From the NCBI GenBank assembly GCA_029260755.1, contig JAJDCQ010000213.1, positions 86,029 through 150,028 of the forward strand: a stretch of DNA of 64,000 bases. Reading direction: 5' to 3'. A program made the translations under genes and the position numbers. This stretch comes from Planctomycetota bacterium. GTDB lineage: Bacteria > Planctomycetota > J058 > JAJDCQ01. The notes beneath the pieces are model-generated. The model did not search any database, had not been told where the DNA came from, and was given only the letters and a program-made list of their open reading frames with translations. How positions within the stretch are numbered: the first letter of the stretch is position 1; every line of letters begins with the position of its first letter. Below, piece after piece: positions 8,107 to 17,619 of the stretch.

Positions 8107-10413
8107 ATGGTCGCCGCCGCCCGCCCAGCCCGATCGCGCCGTCGACTCGTCGTGATCGGCATCATCGCGGGGCTGACGGGCCTCACCTGCGCCACGTGCA
8201 GCACCACCCCTCCGGGGCGTCGCGGCGCGCCGCGCTCGCTCGTGACCGACGGACCGCTCTCGGGGATCACCCTCGTCCCGGCGTTCCCGAACCTCTCGTT
8301 CGAGCGGCCGTGCTACCTCACGTGGGCGCCCGATGGCGAGGACCGCGTCTTCGTCCTCGAGCAGCGCGGCGTGATCCGGGTCTTCCAGAACGATCCCGAC
8401 GTCGAGGTCGAGGACGCCGACACGTTCCTCGACATCGCCGACCGGGTGAGCCGGCGCGGCAACGAGGAGGGGCTCCTCGGGCTCGCGTTCGCCCCCGACT
8501 TCGCGCAGAGCGGCGTCTTCTACGTCTACTACTCGGCCCGGGCGGGCGCCCTGCCGCTCGTCGGCGGGCGGAGCGTCCTGGCGCGCTTCCGCGTCGGCGA
8601 CGACGGGCTGGGCGATCCGGGCAGCGAGGAGCGGATCGCCGCGTGGGACCAGCCCTACCGCAACCACAACGGCGGCCACATCGAGTTCGGCCCCGACGGG
8701 ATGCTCTACGTCGCGCTCGGCGACGGGGGCCTCTGGGGCGACCCGAAGGACAACGCCCAGGACCGGTCGACCCACCTCGGCGCGATCCTGCGGATCGACC
8801 CGTCGCGCCGGGAGGGCGACCGCTCCTACGCGATCCCACCCGACAACCCGTTCGTCGACGACCCGGAGGCGGCCGGCGAGGTGTGGGCCTACGGCCTCCG
8901 CAACGTCTGGCGGTTCAGCTTCGATCGGGCGACCGGCGAGATGTTCGCGGCCGACGTCGGGCAGGACGCGTGGGAGGAGGTGAACCTGATCGTCCGCGGC
9001 GGCAACTACGGATGGCCGGCCTGGGAGGCGTTCACCGTCTACGAGTCGGCCGACCTCCCCCGCGCCGCCGACGCGATCCCGCCGCTCGCGGCCTATCCGC
9101 ACGACGACGGCGTGAGCGTCACCGGCGGCCACGTCTATCGGGGCGCGGCCGTGCCGGACCTGAACGGCGCCTACATCTACGCCGACTTCCAGGCCGGGAC
9201 CGTCTGGGCTCTGCGGCGGGCCAAGGGGTTCAGCCCGCCGGTGCCGGGGTCCATGCCCTCGCCCGACGCCGGTGGAACGCCGCGGCGGACCAGCCCGGGC
9301 GTCACCGTCGAGCGCCTCATCGACGGCAAGCTCCTGATCGCGAGCTTCGGGGAGGACCGCGACGGCGAGCTCTACGTCTGCGCCTTCGACGGGAAGATCT
9401 ACCGCTTCGGCTTCGACCGCCGGCCCGGCGGGGGCGCGTCGAGCGCGCCCGCGGAGCACCCGAAGCTGCTGTCCGAGACGGGGCTGTTCGACTCGATCGC
9501 GTCGATGACGCCGGTCGCCCGCGCGATCGGCTACGAGGTGAACGTCCCGCTCTGGAGCGACGGCGCGGGCAAGGGCCGGTTCATCGTCCTGCCGCCCGGC
9601 GGACGGATGGGTTACCGCGACGAAGGCGCGTGGGAGCTGCCGGTCGGGACGCGGCTCGTGAAGTCTTTCTTCCTCGAGACCGTCCGCGGCGTTCCGGCGA
9701 GTCAGCGTCGACTCGAGACGCGGGTGATCCGTCGCGAGGCGGACGGCTGGACCGCGGTCACTTACGTGTGGAACGAGGCCGGCGACGAGGCGGCGCTCCT
9801 CGACGGGTCGGCCGTGGTCGGCTACACCGTCGCCGAGCCGGACGGTTCGACCAGCGAGGTCGCGTGGTACTTCCCGAGCCAGGCCGACTGCCGCGCGTGC
9901 CACACGACCGCCGCGGGCTTCGTCCTCGGCGTGCGGACGCTCCAGTGGAACCACCGCCGGACGGGGCCCGACGGCAAGATCCTCGAGCAGCTCGACGACG
10001 CGGCGGCGCGGCGCCTCTTCGACGGCGATGTGCCCTCGGCGGCCGAGGCGCCTCACCATCCGAGCATCGGCGACGAGGACGCGGCGGTCGGCGAGCGTGC
10101 GCGGGCGTACCTGGCGGCGAACTGCGCCTTCTGTCACCGCCCCGGCGCGCCGGGGAACGCGAGCATCGACCTCCGCCCTGAGCTGCCCCTCGAGGAGACG
10201 CGCCTCGTCCTCGAGCCGCCCGGGCAGGGCGACCTCGGGCTCGGTCCGGACGCGCTCCTGCTGATCCCGGGCGTCCCCGAGATGTCCATCCTGGTGCAGC
10301 GGATGCGCCATCGGGGGAGCAAACGGGCCATGCCGCCGCTCGCGACGGCCGTTCCCGATGCCGACGCCGTCGCGTTGGTGGAAGAGTGGATTCGATCGAT
10401 GGAGACCGACTAG
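8107..10413 (+). CDS. Secreted PQQ-type glucose/sorbosone dehydrogenase with C-terminal CxxCH region
   Basis: The protein is 768 residues. A signal-like N-terminus (basic Arg run, then IGIIAGLTGL) precedes a six-bladed glucose/sorbosone dehydrogenase domain at about 57-440. Typical motifs are GLLGLAFAPDF, YRNHNGGHIEFGPDG, YGLRNVWRFSFD and GGNYGWPAWE. The C-terminal 330 residues carry two CxxCH haem-binding motifs, CRACH (595-599) and CAFCH (673-677). This is consistent with a periplasmic quinoprotein passing electrons to its own haem region. The sugar substrate cannot be read. I chose ATG 8107, with AGGA about 10 bases upstream; a GTG at 8089 is the alternative. It lies 50 bases after the FGE kinase on the same strand. 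Confidence 0.87.
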   Translation: MVAAARPARSRRRLVVIGIIAGLTGLTCATCSTTPPGRRGAPRSLVTDGPLSGITLVPAFPNLSFERPCYLTWAPDGEDRVFVLEQRGVIRVFQNDPDVEVEDADTFLDIADRVSRRGNEEGLLGLAFAPDFAQSGVFYVYYSARAGALPLVGGRSVLARFRVGDDGLGDPGSEERIAAWDQPYRNHNGGHIEFGPDGMLYVALGDGGLWGDPKDNAQDRSTHLGAILRIDPSRREGDRSYAIPPDNPFVDDPEAAGEVWAYGLRNVWRFSFDRATGEMFAADVGQDAWEEVNLIVRGGNYGWPAWEAFTVYESADLPRAADAIPPLAAYPHDDGVSVTGGHVYRGAAVPDLNGAYIYADFQAGTVWALRRAKGFSPPVPGSMPSPDAGGTPRRTSPGVTVERLIDGKLLIASFGEDRDGELYVCAFDGKIYRFGFDRRPGGGASSAPAEHPKLLSETGLFDSIASMTPVARAIGYEVNVPLWSDGAGKGRFIVLPPGGRMGYRDEGAWELPVGTRLVKSFFLETVRGVPASQRRLETRVIRREADGWTAVTYVWNEAGDEAALLDGSAVVGYTVAEPDGSTSEVAWYFPSQADCRACHTTAAGFVLGVRTLQWNHRRTGPDGKILEQLDDAAARRLFDGDVPSAAEAPHHPSIGDEDAAVGERARAYLAANCAFCHRPGAPGNASIDLRPELPLEETRLVLEPPGQGDLGLGPDALLLIPGVPEMSILVQRMRHRGSKRAMPPLATAVPDADAVALVEEWIRSMETD

Positions 10414-10473
10414 CTCGCACGAGCTGGATCATCGGTATCGACCGGGCGGACTGAGGATTTCGGGCGAGGGGTC

Positions 10474-11610
10474 ATGACCGAGACCAACACGAACGAGGGG
10501 CTGCTCGTCGTCGTCGAGGGGATCGACGGGACGGGCAAGTCGTCGGTCGCCCGCGCGCTCGCCGAGACGCTCGGGGCGACCCTGGTGATCGAGCCGAGCC
10601 CCGACGGCGAGATCCGGCGCCTGATCACGAGCGGCGCGCCGCTCTCTCCCGACGATGAGGTCCGCCTCTTCCGGGAGGATCGGGCCGCGCAGGCGGAGCG
10701 CGTGACGAGGCCCGCGCTCGCGCGCGGCGAGACGGTCGTGCAGGACCGGTCGTACGTGAGCAGCGTCGCCTACCAGGGCGCGCGCGAGGGGCTCGGGCCG
10801 GAGGCGGTCCTCGAGGCGAACCGGGCCGCGGCGCCCGAGCCCGACCTGATCCTGCTGCTCGACCTCGGCCTCGACGAGGCGCTCGCCCGGGTCGAGGCGC
10901 GCGGGGAGAAGGTCGCCCGGTTCGAGGAGCGCGACTACCTCGCGCGGGTGGCGAAGAACTTCGCCGACCTCGAGCGGCTCGGGGTGCGGCGGGTCATCCG
11001 GATCGATGCGCGCCCGAGCCTCGAGGAGGTCGTGGGGCGCTGCGGAGAGGCGGTCGCCGCCGCCCGGGTCGAGGGGAGGGAGCGGGCGGCCCTCCGCGCG
11101 CGGCTCGCCGCCGTGGTGAAGCGCGGCGAGTTCACCCTCACCAGCGGTCGGAAGAGCGACTTCTACATCGACGGGCGGCTGGTGACGTTGACCGCCGAGG
11201 GGAGCCGGCTGTCGGGCCGGCTCGTCGCGGCCGCGGCGCGGCGGTTCGGCGCGACGGCCGTCGGCGGGCTGGCCCTGGCCGCTTGCCCGATCATCACGGC
11301 GACGGGCGTCGTCTCCGCCGGCGACGCGGACCCCATCGGTGTCTTCTACATCCGCAAGGAGGCGAAGAAGCACGGCACCGGGAAGCGGATCGAGGGGCCG
11401 CCGCTCCGCGCCTCCGACCGCGTCCTGATCGTCGATGACACCGCGACGAGCGGAGGGTCGCTCGTCGCGGCGGCGGAAGCGGTCGCCGAGGAGACCGAGG
11501 CGAAGGTCGTCGGGGCGGTCGTCCTGGTCGACCGCCTCGAGGGCGCGCGGGAGCGCCTGAACGAGGCGGAGATCCCGTTCGAGGCGCTGTTTACGCGCGA
11601 CGAGCTCTAG
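10474..11610 (+). CDS. Thymidylate kinase-orotate phosphoribosyltransferase fusion
   Basis: One uninterrupted frame of 378 residues encodes two pyrimidine enzymes. Residues 1-200 are a dTMP kinase: P-loop GIDGTGKS (16-23), the DRS motif at 91-93 and the lid-like stretch RFEERDYLARVAKNF. Residues 207-378 are an orotate phosphoribosyltransferase: the N-terminal FTLTSGRKSDFYIDGR typical of PyrE, the lysine-rich RKEAKKHGTGK loop and the PRPP-binding motif VLIVDDTATSGGS (317-329). The parts should make dTDP from dTMP, and OMP from orotate plus PRPP. Both halves keep their key motifs, so both may be active. There is no start codon with a ribosome site at the junction that would suggest two proteins. 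Confidence 0.9.
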   Translation: MTETNTNEGLLVVVEGIDGTGKSSVARALAETLGATLVIEPSPDGEIRRLITSGAPLSPDDEVRLFREDRAAQAERVTRPALARGETVVQDRSYVSSVAYQGAREGLGPEAVLEANRAAAPEPDLILLLDLGLDEALARVEARGEKVARFEERDYLARVAKNFADLERLGVRRVIRIDARPSLEEVVGRCGEAVAAARVEGRERAALRARLAAVVKRGEFTLTSGRKSDFYIDGRLVTLTAEGSRLSGRLVAAAARRFGATAVGGLALAACPIITATGVVSAGDADPIGVFYIRKEAKKHGTGKRIEGPPLRASDRVLIVDDTATSGGSLVAAAEAVAEETEAKVVGAVVLVDRLEGARERLNEAEIPFEALFTRDEL

Positions 11611-11646
11611 CTCCTCGGCGCGGGGTCGCCCGGGCGTCCGGCTCGC

Positions 11647-11675
11647 TTGAATCGTCCCAGGGTGGGGGCAATACT
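11647..11675 (+). promoter_or_regulatory. Putative sigma70-type promoter
   Basis: TTGAAT (11647-11652) and AATACT (11670-11675) are separated by 17 bases, giving a leader of about 80 bases before the GTG start at 11761. Confidence 0.35.
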
Positions 11676-11760
11676 GATGCCGTCGCGGGGCGCGTCCTCA
11701 CGCGTCGCGCCATGGACGTAGGTTCTTCCGTCACCTCCACCTCCGGGCGGCACCCTCCCC

Positions 11761-14700
11761 GTGTCGAAGCCGTCTTCCGACGAGGCGCTGACCGAGCCGA
11801 CCGACGCCGACGCGTCCGGCAACTCCGACTCCCCCGGGGAGTCGGTGGCAGGTCCTGGCAAGAGCAAGCGCAAGAAGTCGGTGCGCCTGCCATCGGTGGG
11901 CGAGCGGAAGCGAAAGACCAAGAAGAGACGGCGTCGCCGACCCGAGCCCGAGCCGGAGCCCGAGGTCGCGCCGGAGCCGGAGCCCGAGGTCGCGCCCGAA
12001 CCCGATGTCGAGCCGACGCCCGCGGCGGAGCCATCGGCGCCCGAGCCGGAGCCCGAGCCCGAGCCGGACGCCCCGGTCGAGGCGAGCGTGGCCGACGCGC
12101 TTCCCGAGGCCACGCCTCTTCCGGACGCGGAGCCCCTCCCGGAGGTTGCGAGCGTGGAGGAGGTCGCGGACGAAGCCGAGGCCACCGAGGTGGAGCAATC
12201 CGCCGATGCCGAGGCTCCCGAGAACGAGCCCGAGCCCGACGCGGACGCCGAGGCGCAGCCGGACGCGGGCGCCGAGCCCGAGTCGGAGTCGGAGTCGGAG
12301 TCGGCGACCGACGCCGAGACAGCCACCGAGCCGGACGCGGAGGCCGAGCCCGATCCGGCCCCGAAGCCCGAGGCCGACGTCGACGCCGAGCCGAGTGCGG
12401 ACGAGGCGCCCGAACCGACCGACGGCCTCGACCGGGCGCGGGTGCTCGAGGCACTCGCGGCGGACGACGAGCCCGCGTCGCTCTCCGGGCTCCGGCTCGG
12501 ACGCTTCATCGTCGACGACGAGATCGCCCGGAACGAGGACTCCCTGATCCTGCGAGCGAAGGCGACCGACGAGGACCGCGTCGTCGCGCTCAAGCTGATG
12601 ACCGGCGGCAGCCGGCCGCCCGACGATGCCGACGTCGCCTACTTCGATCGGCGCGGTGAGGATCTCCCCGGCTTCGACCACCACAACATGGTCGGCATCG
12701 TCGAGACCGGAGTCCGCGCCGGCCTCTTCTATCACGCGATGGAGGTGATCGACGGCGTCCCGTTCGACTCGGTCGGCGGCGGAGGCCGTCTCGGCCTGAG
12801 CAGCGGGGTCGTCCTCGTCCGGGATGTCGCGCGGGCGCTCGCCCAGGCGCACCGGAAGGGGATCGTCCACGGAGACGTCGAGCCGACGAACATCCTGGTC
12901 GACATCCACGAGTGGCGGCCGGTCCTCGTCGACTACGCCCTCGTCCGTCCGGCGCCGCCCGAGGAGAGCGACGACGGCGCCGACGACGACGTCGAGGCGA
13001 GCTCGGTCGACGGGTGCTCGGTCCGCCTGACGGGCTACGGCGCGCCCGAGCTCGTTCGCGGCGCCGAGCTCACGGCCGCGACCGACGTCTACGGGCTCGG
13101 CGGCGTCCTCTACTTCCTCGTCACCGGTCGGCCGCCGTTCGACGAGAAGAACCCGTTCGAGCTGGTCGCGGCGATCGCGGTCTCCGAGATCCCGTTCGCC
13201 GATGACGTCTGGGGCAAGGTCCCGCGCCGTCTCCTCGATCTCGTCCGGCGGTGTCTCGATCGAGAGCCCGACCAGCGACCGGCCGACGCCGGCGAGGTGG
13301 CGAGCGCGCTCGAGGACGTCTTCCTCCACGCCGACGACGAGCCAGCCTCCGACGAGGGCGGCGACGACGGCGGCGACGAGGACGTCGACGACGACGAGAG
13401 CGAGGCCCGCGGCGTCGGCGGCGACGGGCTCAAGGTGACCGACCCGGAGCGACCGGCCGTCGACCCGGCGTCGCTCGAGGTCGAGGATCGCGGCGACGGG
13501 CTCGCCGTGGTCACGGCCGCCGCCGCGGCGATGACGCGCGTCGATGGCGACGTCGACGGCGAGCCCGAGGCCGAGGCCGAGTCCGAGGCCGAGTCCGAGG
13601 CCGACGCCGAGCCCGAGGCCGACGCCGAGCCCGAGTCGGAGGCCACCGAGACCGTCGCGCCGGACGACGCGTCTGGCGACGACGTCCGAGACGACGCCTC
13701 CGACTCCGATCGCGCCCGGGCCGACGCGTCGAGCGCGCGGCTGGCCGTCGTCGACTCGCTCCTGCCCGACGGCGAGGAGCTTCCCGACCCGACGCCGGCG
13801 GTCGACTCGCTCCTCCCCGAGGGCGATCTCCCCGATCCGCCCGACCCCGTCGATGCGCTCCTGCCCGACGACGCCGAGGATCTCCCCGATCCGCGGGACG
13901 CGGCGGACGAGCTCCTCCCCGACGCCGTCCCGCTTCCCGACCTGCGGGAAGAGAGCGAGGAGGCGGCCGACGCGCTCGAGAACTCGCTCGAGACCGAGGA
14001 CCTCCCGCCGCTCCCCGCGGTCGAGGCGGGCGAGGACGCCGAGCCGGCCCGGCCGATCGAGCCCGACGTGCCGCTTCCGCCCGAGCTCCTCGCGAGCGCG
14101 GAGGCGGTCGGCGCCGCGGTCGCCGGCGCCGCGGTCGCGGGCGCGGCGGTGTCCGGCGCGACGATCGCCTCCGACATCCCGATCCCGGCTCACCTCCAGG
14201 CGCTTCTCGGGAAGCGAGGGGCTCCGCCGGCGGACGAGCCGAGCGGACCGTCCAAGCCCAAGGACGACATCCCGCTCTCGGCCGTCCACCAGGTCATGGC
14301 CGGGAGCTGGGAGAAGCCGGCTGCCGCGGGGCGGGCCGAGGACGTGGGGCGCCTCGCCGTCGACGCCGGGCAGAGCGTCCTCCACCTCGCGCCGCCGGGC
14401 GGCATCCATCGCCGCGACCGCGATCACGGACGCGATGGCATGGATCGCGCCGCGCGCGAGGCCGAGGACAAGCACAGCGCCGCCGCGTTCGCGGCGAACC
14501 TCGCCTGGGCGGACCGTGACGGGCGAGGCCGGGGCGAGAAGCGCCGGAGGCATAAGCAGAAGCCGAGGCTCGGGCCGACCGACACGCGGCGAGAGCAGTC
14601 GGTCGTCATCCCGAAGCGTGACCTCGGCGCGCCACGGGCGACGCGCGCTCCGGCGAGAGGCTCGACCCCGGCGAAGGGGCGCGCCCTGATCTCGATCCGC

Positions 14701-16401
14701 CTCTTCTACGTCGCCCTCATCCTCAACCTCGCCCTGGCGCTCCTCGTCCTCGTCCTCGCGGCGCGGCTGCTGACGAACCTGGCCGTGACGACGAGCGCCG
14801 GACCGACGCCGGCCGGCGGAGGCGGCGACGCGCCGATCACCGTCGCCGGCGGAGGCACGCCCGCGGGCGGAGGCGCCCAGACGACCGCCGGCGCGGGGGG
14901 CGGGAGGCCGCCCTGGACGGTCGCCCAGACGCCGAGCCGCGACGAGCGCGCGAAGAAGCTCGTCGAAGAGGCGCGCGCCGCCGAGAGCGTCGACGAGCGC
15001 ATCCGGCTCCTCGGCCGGGCGATCAGCCTGACGCCGAAGGCGGACCTCCACGTCGCCCGCGCCCACGCCCTCTCGGACAAGGCGGTCGCCCTGATGCGTG
15101 GCGACGAGGTGCCGCGCGGGCGCGCCGAGCTCCGGCGCGCCCTGAAGGATCTGAACTCGGCCGTGCGCCTCGAGCCCAAGAGCGCCGTCGGCTACTTCGA
15201 GCGGGCGCGGATGCGGGATCGGATCCCCGGGGAGCGGTCGCGCGCCACCGCAGACTACGAGCGCGTCGAGGAGCTCGGCGGCGCCGACGCCCGCGGCGAC
15301 TTCGCCAGCGGTCGGGTGCGCCTGGTCCGCGGAGCCTGGGCCGAAGCGGCGAGCGCGTTCAAGCGCGCGTCCGACGCCGATCCCGACATCCGCGCGAGCG
15401 CGCTCGCCTGGAGAGCGGAGGCGCTCCGTCGGGCCGGCGACCTCGACGCGGCGCTCGCGCGCGCCGACGGCGCCCTGGCGAAGGACCCCGAGCAGGCGTT
15501 CGCGGCGATGGTCCGGGCGCGGGCGCGTCTCCACCGCGGCGAGTCCGACGGAGCGCTGTCGGACGCCGAGCGCGCGGTCGCGCTCGATCCGACCGACGAC
15601 CGCGCCTGGGCCGTCCGCGCGTCGGCCCGGGCGCTTCGCGCCGACGCCGACGGAGCCCTCGCCGACTTCGAGAAGGCGCTCGACCTCAGCGGCCGCAACG
15701 TCGACGCCCGCCTCGGCCGCGCCGAGCTCCTCATCGCGCGCGAGGACGGCGCCGGGGCGCGCCGGGACCTCGATCAGGTCATCGCTCAGGACGCGAAGAA
15801 CCCGATCGCCTTCCGGCTCCGTGCGCAGGCGCACGCCCTCGCCCGTGGCTGGCGCGCGGCCCTCGCCGACCTCGACCAGGCGATCCGGCTCGACGAGGCT
15901 CGCCCCGGAGACTACCGGGCGCGCGCCTCGATCAAGGTCCAGCTCTCCGACTACGGCGGGGCCGTCGCCGACTTCGGGAGGGCGCTCGAGGCGAGCCCGG
16001 ACGACGTCGAGAGCCTCGTCGGTCGAGCTCGATGCCGGCGCCGCGCCGGAGACCCCGACGGAGCGCTCGACGACCTCACCCGCGTGATCGAGCTCCGCCC
16101 CGACCAGGGGGACGCCCACGCCGAGCGCGGCGCGATTCGAGCCGAGGCGGGCGACGTCGACGGAGCGATCGCCGACTACGGCAAGGCGCTCGCGATGGTG
16201 ACCGAGGGCAAGGCCGAGCTCTACGAGGCGCGCGGCGACCTCCACCGGAAGAAGCGCGCCTGGGCCGACGCCGGCGACGACTACGACATGGCGCTCGCGA
16301 CCGCCCCGTCCGACATGCCCGTCCTCGGGCTACGCGGGAAGATCGAGGCGGTGCGGATGGAGCGCCTCCGCGAGGACGCGGCGGCGGGGACGCGCCGGTA
16401 G
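11761..16401 (+). CDS. Large degenerate Ser/Thr kinase with membrane segment and TPR repeats
   Basis: The protein is 1546 residues with a GTG start. An acidic Glu/Pro/Ala N-terminus of about 230 residues precedes a kinase-like domain (about 245-525). The lysine of VALK (278), HGD (370-372) and the APE-like GAPEL are kept. The glycine loop is not recognisable, the DxKPxN lysine is replaced by Glu374, and DFG reads DYA (391-393), so activity is doubtful. An acidic region with four copies of a VDxLLPD...LPDP unit (664-728) follows. One membrane helix lies at about 981-1003, then TPR repeats from about 1060 to the end. It probably acts as a membrane scaffold. It stands alone between the Tmk-PyrE gene and a convergent operon. 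Confidence 0.85.
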   Translation: MSKPSSDEALTEPTDADASGNSDSPGESVAGPGKSKRKKSVRLPSVGERKRKTKKRRRRRPEPEPEPEVAPEPEPEVAPEPDVEPTPAAEPSAPEPEPEPEPDAPVEASVADALPEATPLPDAEPLPEVASVEEVADEAEATEVEQSADAEAPENEPEPDADAEAQPDAGAEPESESESESATDAETATEPDAEAEPDPAPKPEADVDAEPSADEAPEPTDGLDRARVLEALAADDEPASLSGLRLGRFIVDDEIARNEDSLILRAKATDEDRVVALKLMTGGSRPPDDADVAYFDRRGEDLPGFDHHNMVGIVETGVRAGLFYHAMEVIDGVPFDSVGGGGRLGLSSGVVLVRDVARALAQAHRKGIVHGDVEPTNILVDIHEWRPVLVDYALVRPAPPEESDDGADDDVEASSVDGCSVRLTGYGAPELVRGAELTAATDVYGLGGVLYFLVTGRPPFDEKNPFELVAAIAVSEIPFADDVWGKVPRRLLDLVRRCLDREPDQRPADAGEVASALEDVFLHADDEPASDEGGDDGGDEDVDDDESEARGVGGDGLKVTDPERPAVDPASLEVEDRGDGLAVVTAAAAAMTRVDGDVDGEPEAEAESEAESEADAEPEADAEPESEATETVAPDDASGDDVRDDASDSDRARADASSARLAVVDSLLPDGEELPDPTPAVDSLLPEGDLPDPPDPVDALLPDDAEDLPDPRDAADELLPDAVPLPDLREESEEAADALENSLETEDLPPLPAVEAGEDAEPARPIEPDVPLPPELLASAEAVGAAVAGAAVAGAAVSGATIASDIPIPAHLQALLGKRGAPPADEPSGPSKPKDDIPLSAVHQVMAGSWEKPAAAGRAEDVGRLAVDAGQSVLHLAPPGGIHRRDRDHGRDGMDRAAREAEDKHSAAAFAANLAWADRDGRGRGEKRRRHKQKPRLGPTDTRREQSVVIPKRDLGAPRATRAPARGSTPAKGRALISIRLFYVALILNLALALLVLVLAARLLTNLAVTTSAGPTPAGGGGDAPITVAGGGTPAGGGAQTTAGAGGGRPPWTVAQTPSRDERAKKLVEEARAAESVDERIRLLGRAISLTPKADLHVARAHALSDKAVALMRGDEVPRGRAELRRALKDLNSAVRLEPKSAVGYFERARMRDRIPGERSRATADYERVEELGGADARGDFASGRVRLVRGAWAEAASAFKRASDADPDIRASALAWRAEALRRAGDLDAALARADGALAKDPEQAFAAMVRARARLHRGESDGALSDAERAVALDPTDDRAWAVRASARALRADADGALADFEKALDLSGRNVDARLGRAELLIAREDGAGARRDLDQVIAQDAKNPIAFRLRAQAHALARGWRAALADLDQAIRLDEARPGDYRARASIKVQLSDYGGAVADFGRALEASPDDVESLVGRARCRRRAGDPDGALDDLTRVIELRPDQGDAHAERGAIRAEAGDVDGAIADYGKALAMVTEGKAELYEARGDLHRKKRAWADAGDDYDMALATAPSDMPVLGLRGKIEAVRMERLREDAAAGTRR
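13750..13944 (+). repeat. In-gene tandem repeat encoding an LLPD...LPDP unit
   Basis: Four degenerate copies of a 14-20 residue unit encode V/A-D-x-LLPD/E followed by LPDP or LPDL. It is an imperfect, diverged protein repeat. Confidence 0.7.
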
Positions 16402-16438
16402 CCGTCGTGATGATGATGGCTTCGCCGATCGATTCCTC

Positions 16439-16624
16439 ACGCAGAGACCGCAGAGGTTGAAACGGAGACGCAGAGAGCGCCGAGGGGCTCCGTCAGCGCG
16501 AAGGCCTGCGCCATCGACCGGCGTTCTCGACCCGTCGGTTCCGTCGTCGAACGCAGGGATGCGGCGCCAAGCTCTGCGTGCTCTGCGTTTCCTTTCGAAC
16601 CTCTGCGTCTCTGCGTGAAAAAGA
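16439..16624. repeat. Intergenic inverted repeat of CGCAGAG type
   Basis: The left arm (16439-16485) iterates CACGCAGAGACCGCAGAGG. The right arm (16574-16624) carries the reverse complement, CCTCTGCGTCTCTGCGTG. The arms are imperfect and separated by about 90 bases. The element fills the gap between the convergent TPR kinase gene and the cupredoxin lipoprotein gene. I see no gene in it. Confidence 0.75.
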
Positions 16625-16633
16625 AGTGTGAAC

Positions 16634-17584
16634 CTACTTCAAGGTCAGATCCAGGTCGGCCATCCCCTCCGCCTCGACCGTGATCTTCTGCCCCGAGACG
16701 CGCCCGAGCGACTCGTGCCAGACGGCGATCCGGTAGCTCCCCGGCGGGACGTCGGCGAGCGAGAAGCTTCCGTCGGCGGCCGTCTCGACCGTGTAGGGGT
16801 GCTCGGCGACGAAGATCCACGAGTCCATCCACGGGTGGACGGCGCAGGCCAGCTTGACCGGTCCGGCGTGGTGGAACTTGTCGACGTCCGCGGACGCGTT
16901 GGCCTCGACCGACACGTTGAACTGGATCTTCAGGGACTCGGCCTTGACGTTGTGGAGCGTCGCGTCCGAGTTGAGGAAGCGGACGACGCGGCCCTTGGGT
17001 ACGACCAGGACGTGGTCGGTGAAGACGCAGTCCTTCTGGTCGGACTCGATCGGCGCGTCGCTCGCCGGAAAGCTCCGGCCGCCCGAGACCCGCTTGAGGT
17101 AGACGACGGCGTTCGCGACGCCCCCGTCGGCCGTGACGATCGCGGACTCGTCGGGGACGGTCTCGTGGGCGCACGCCGCCTTGTCCTTGGTGACGTTCTT
17201 CGTCCCGGGCTTCGGACGCGTCCCCGCGAAGAGCACCCGTCCGGAGATCGTCGTCCCGCCGGTGACCGCTCCGGTGCTCGGCTCGGGCTCGGTCGTCGGC
17301 TCGGGCTCGGTCGTCGGCTCGGGCTCGGTCGTCGGCTCGGGCTCGGTCGTCGGCTCGGGCTCGGTCGTCGGCTCGGGCTCGGGCTCGGGCTCGGTGGTGG
17401 GCTCGGGCTCGGTGGTGGGCTCGGGCTCGGGATCGGTGGTCGGCTCGGGCTCCGTCGTCGGCTCGGGCTCCGTCGTCGGCGCCGGGTCCGTCGTCGGGGT
17501 GGGCTCGGGATCGGGCGCGGGGCATCCGGCCAGAAGCCCGGCGCCCAGGCCCAGGATCAACGCTGCCAGCGGTGCAGCTCGCAT
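16634..17584 (-). CDS. Lipoprotein with Pro/Glu/Thr repeat and cupredoxin-like domain
   Basis: The protein is 316 residues. A lipoprotein signal ends in the lipobox LLAGC near residue 21. A low-complexity PTTEPEP linker of about 80 residues follows, then a beta-rich domain. This domain keeps a possible type-1 copper set: His in TLHNVK, and CAVHPWM (C-x2-H-x2-M). It ends in a carboxypeptidase-regulatory-like strand set (ADGSFSLADVPPGSYRIAVW). It is likely an outer-surface or periplasmic electron carrier or copper-binding protein. Start 17584 has GGGAG seven bases upstream. It is the last gene of the ECF sigma operon, 35 bases after its membrane-bound paralogue, and the two share the same domain. 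Confidence 0.85.
   Translation of the reverse strand: MRAAPLAALILGLGAGLLAGCPAPDPEPTPTTDPAPTTEPEPTTEPEPTTDPEPEPTTEPEPTTEPEPEPEPTTEPEPTTEPEPTTEPEPTTEPEPTTEPEPSTGAVTGGTTISGRVLFAGTRPKPGTKNVTKDKAACAHETVPDESAIVTADGGVANAVVYLKRVSGGRSFPASDAPIESDQKDCVFTDHVLVVPKGRVVRFLNSDATLHNVKAESLKIQFNVSVEANASADVDKFHHAGPVKLACAVHPWMDSWIFVAEHPYTVETAADGSFSLADVPPGSYRIAVWHESLGRVSGQKITVEAEGMADLDLTLK
17276..17516 (-). repeat. In-gene repeat encoding PTTEPEP linker
   Basis: An iterated GGCTCGGGCTCGGTCGTC-type sequence encodes the Thr/Glu/Pro linker of the lipoprotein. The copies are nearly identical, so the region is prone to length change. Confidence 0.85.
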
Positions 17585-17619
17585 CACAAGTCTCCCTTTC
17601 CTCTTCGTGCTCCGGTGGG

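Noticed and set aside
11731..16245. 1504-residue open frame on the minus strand
   Set aside because: It is antisense to the TPR kinase, low in complexity and without any domain motif.
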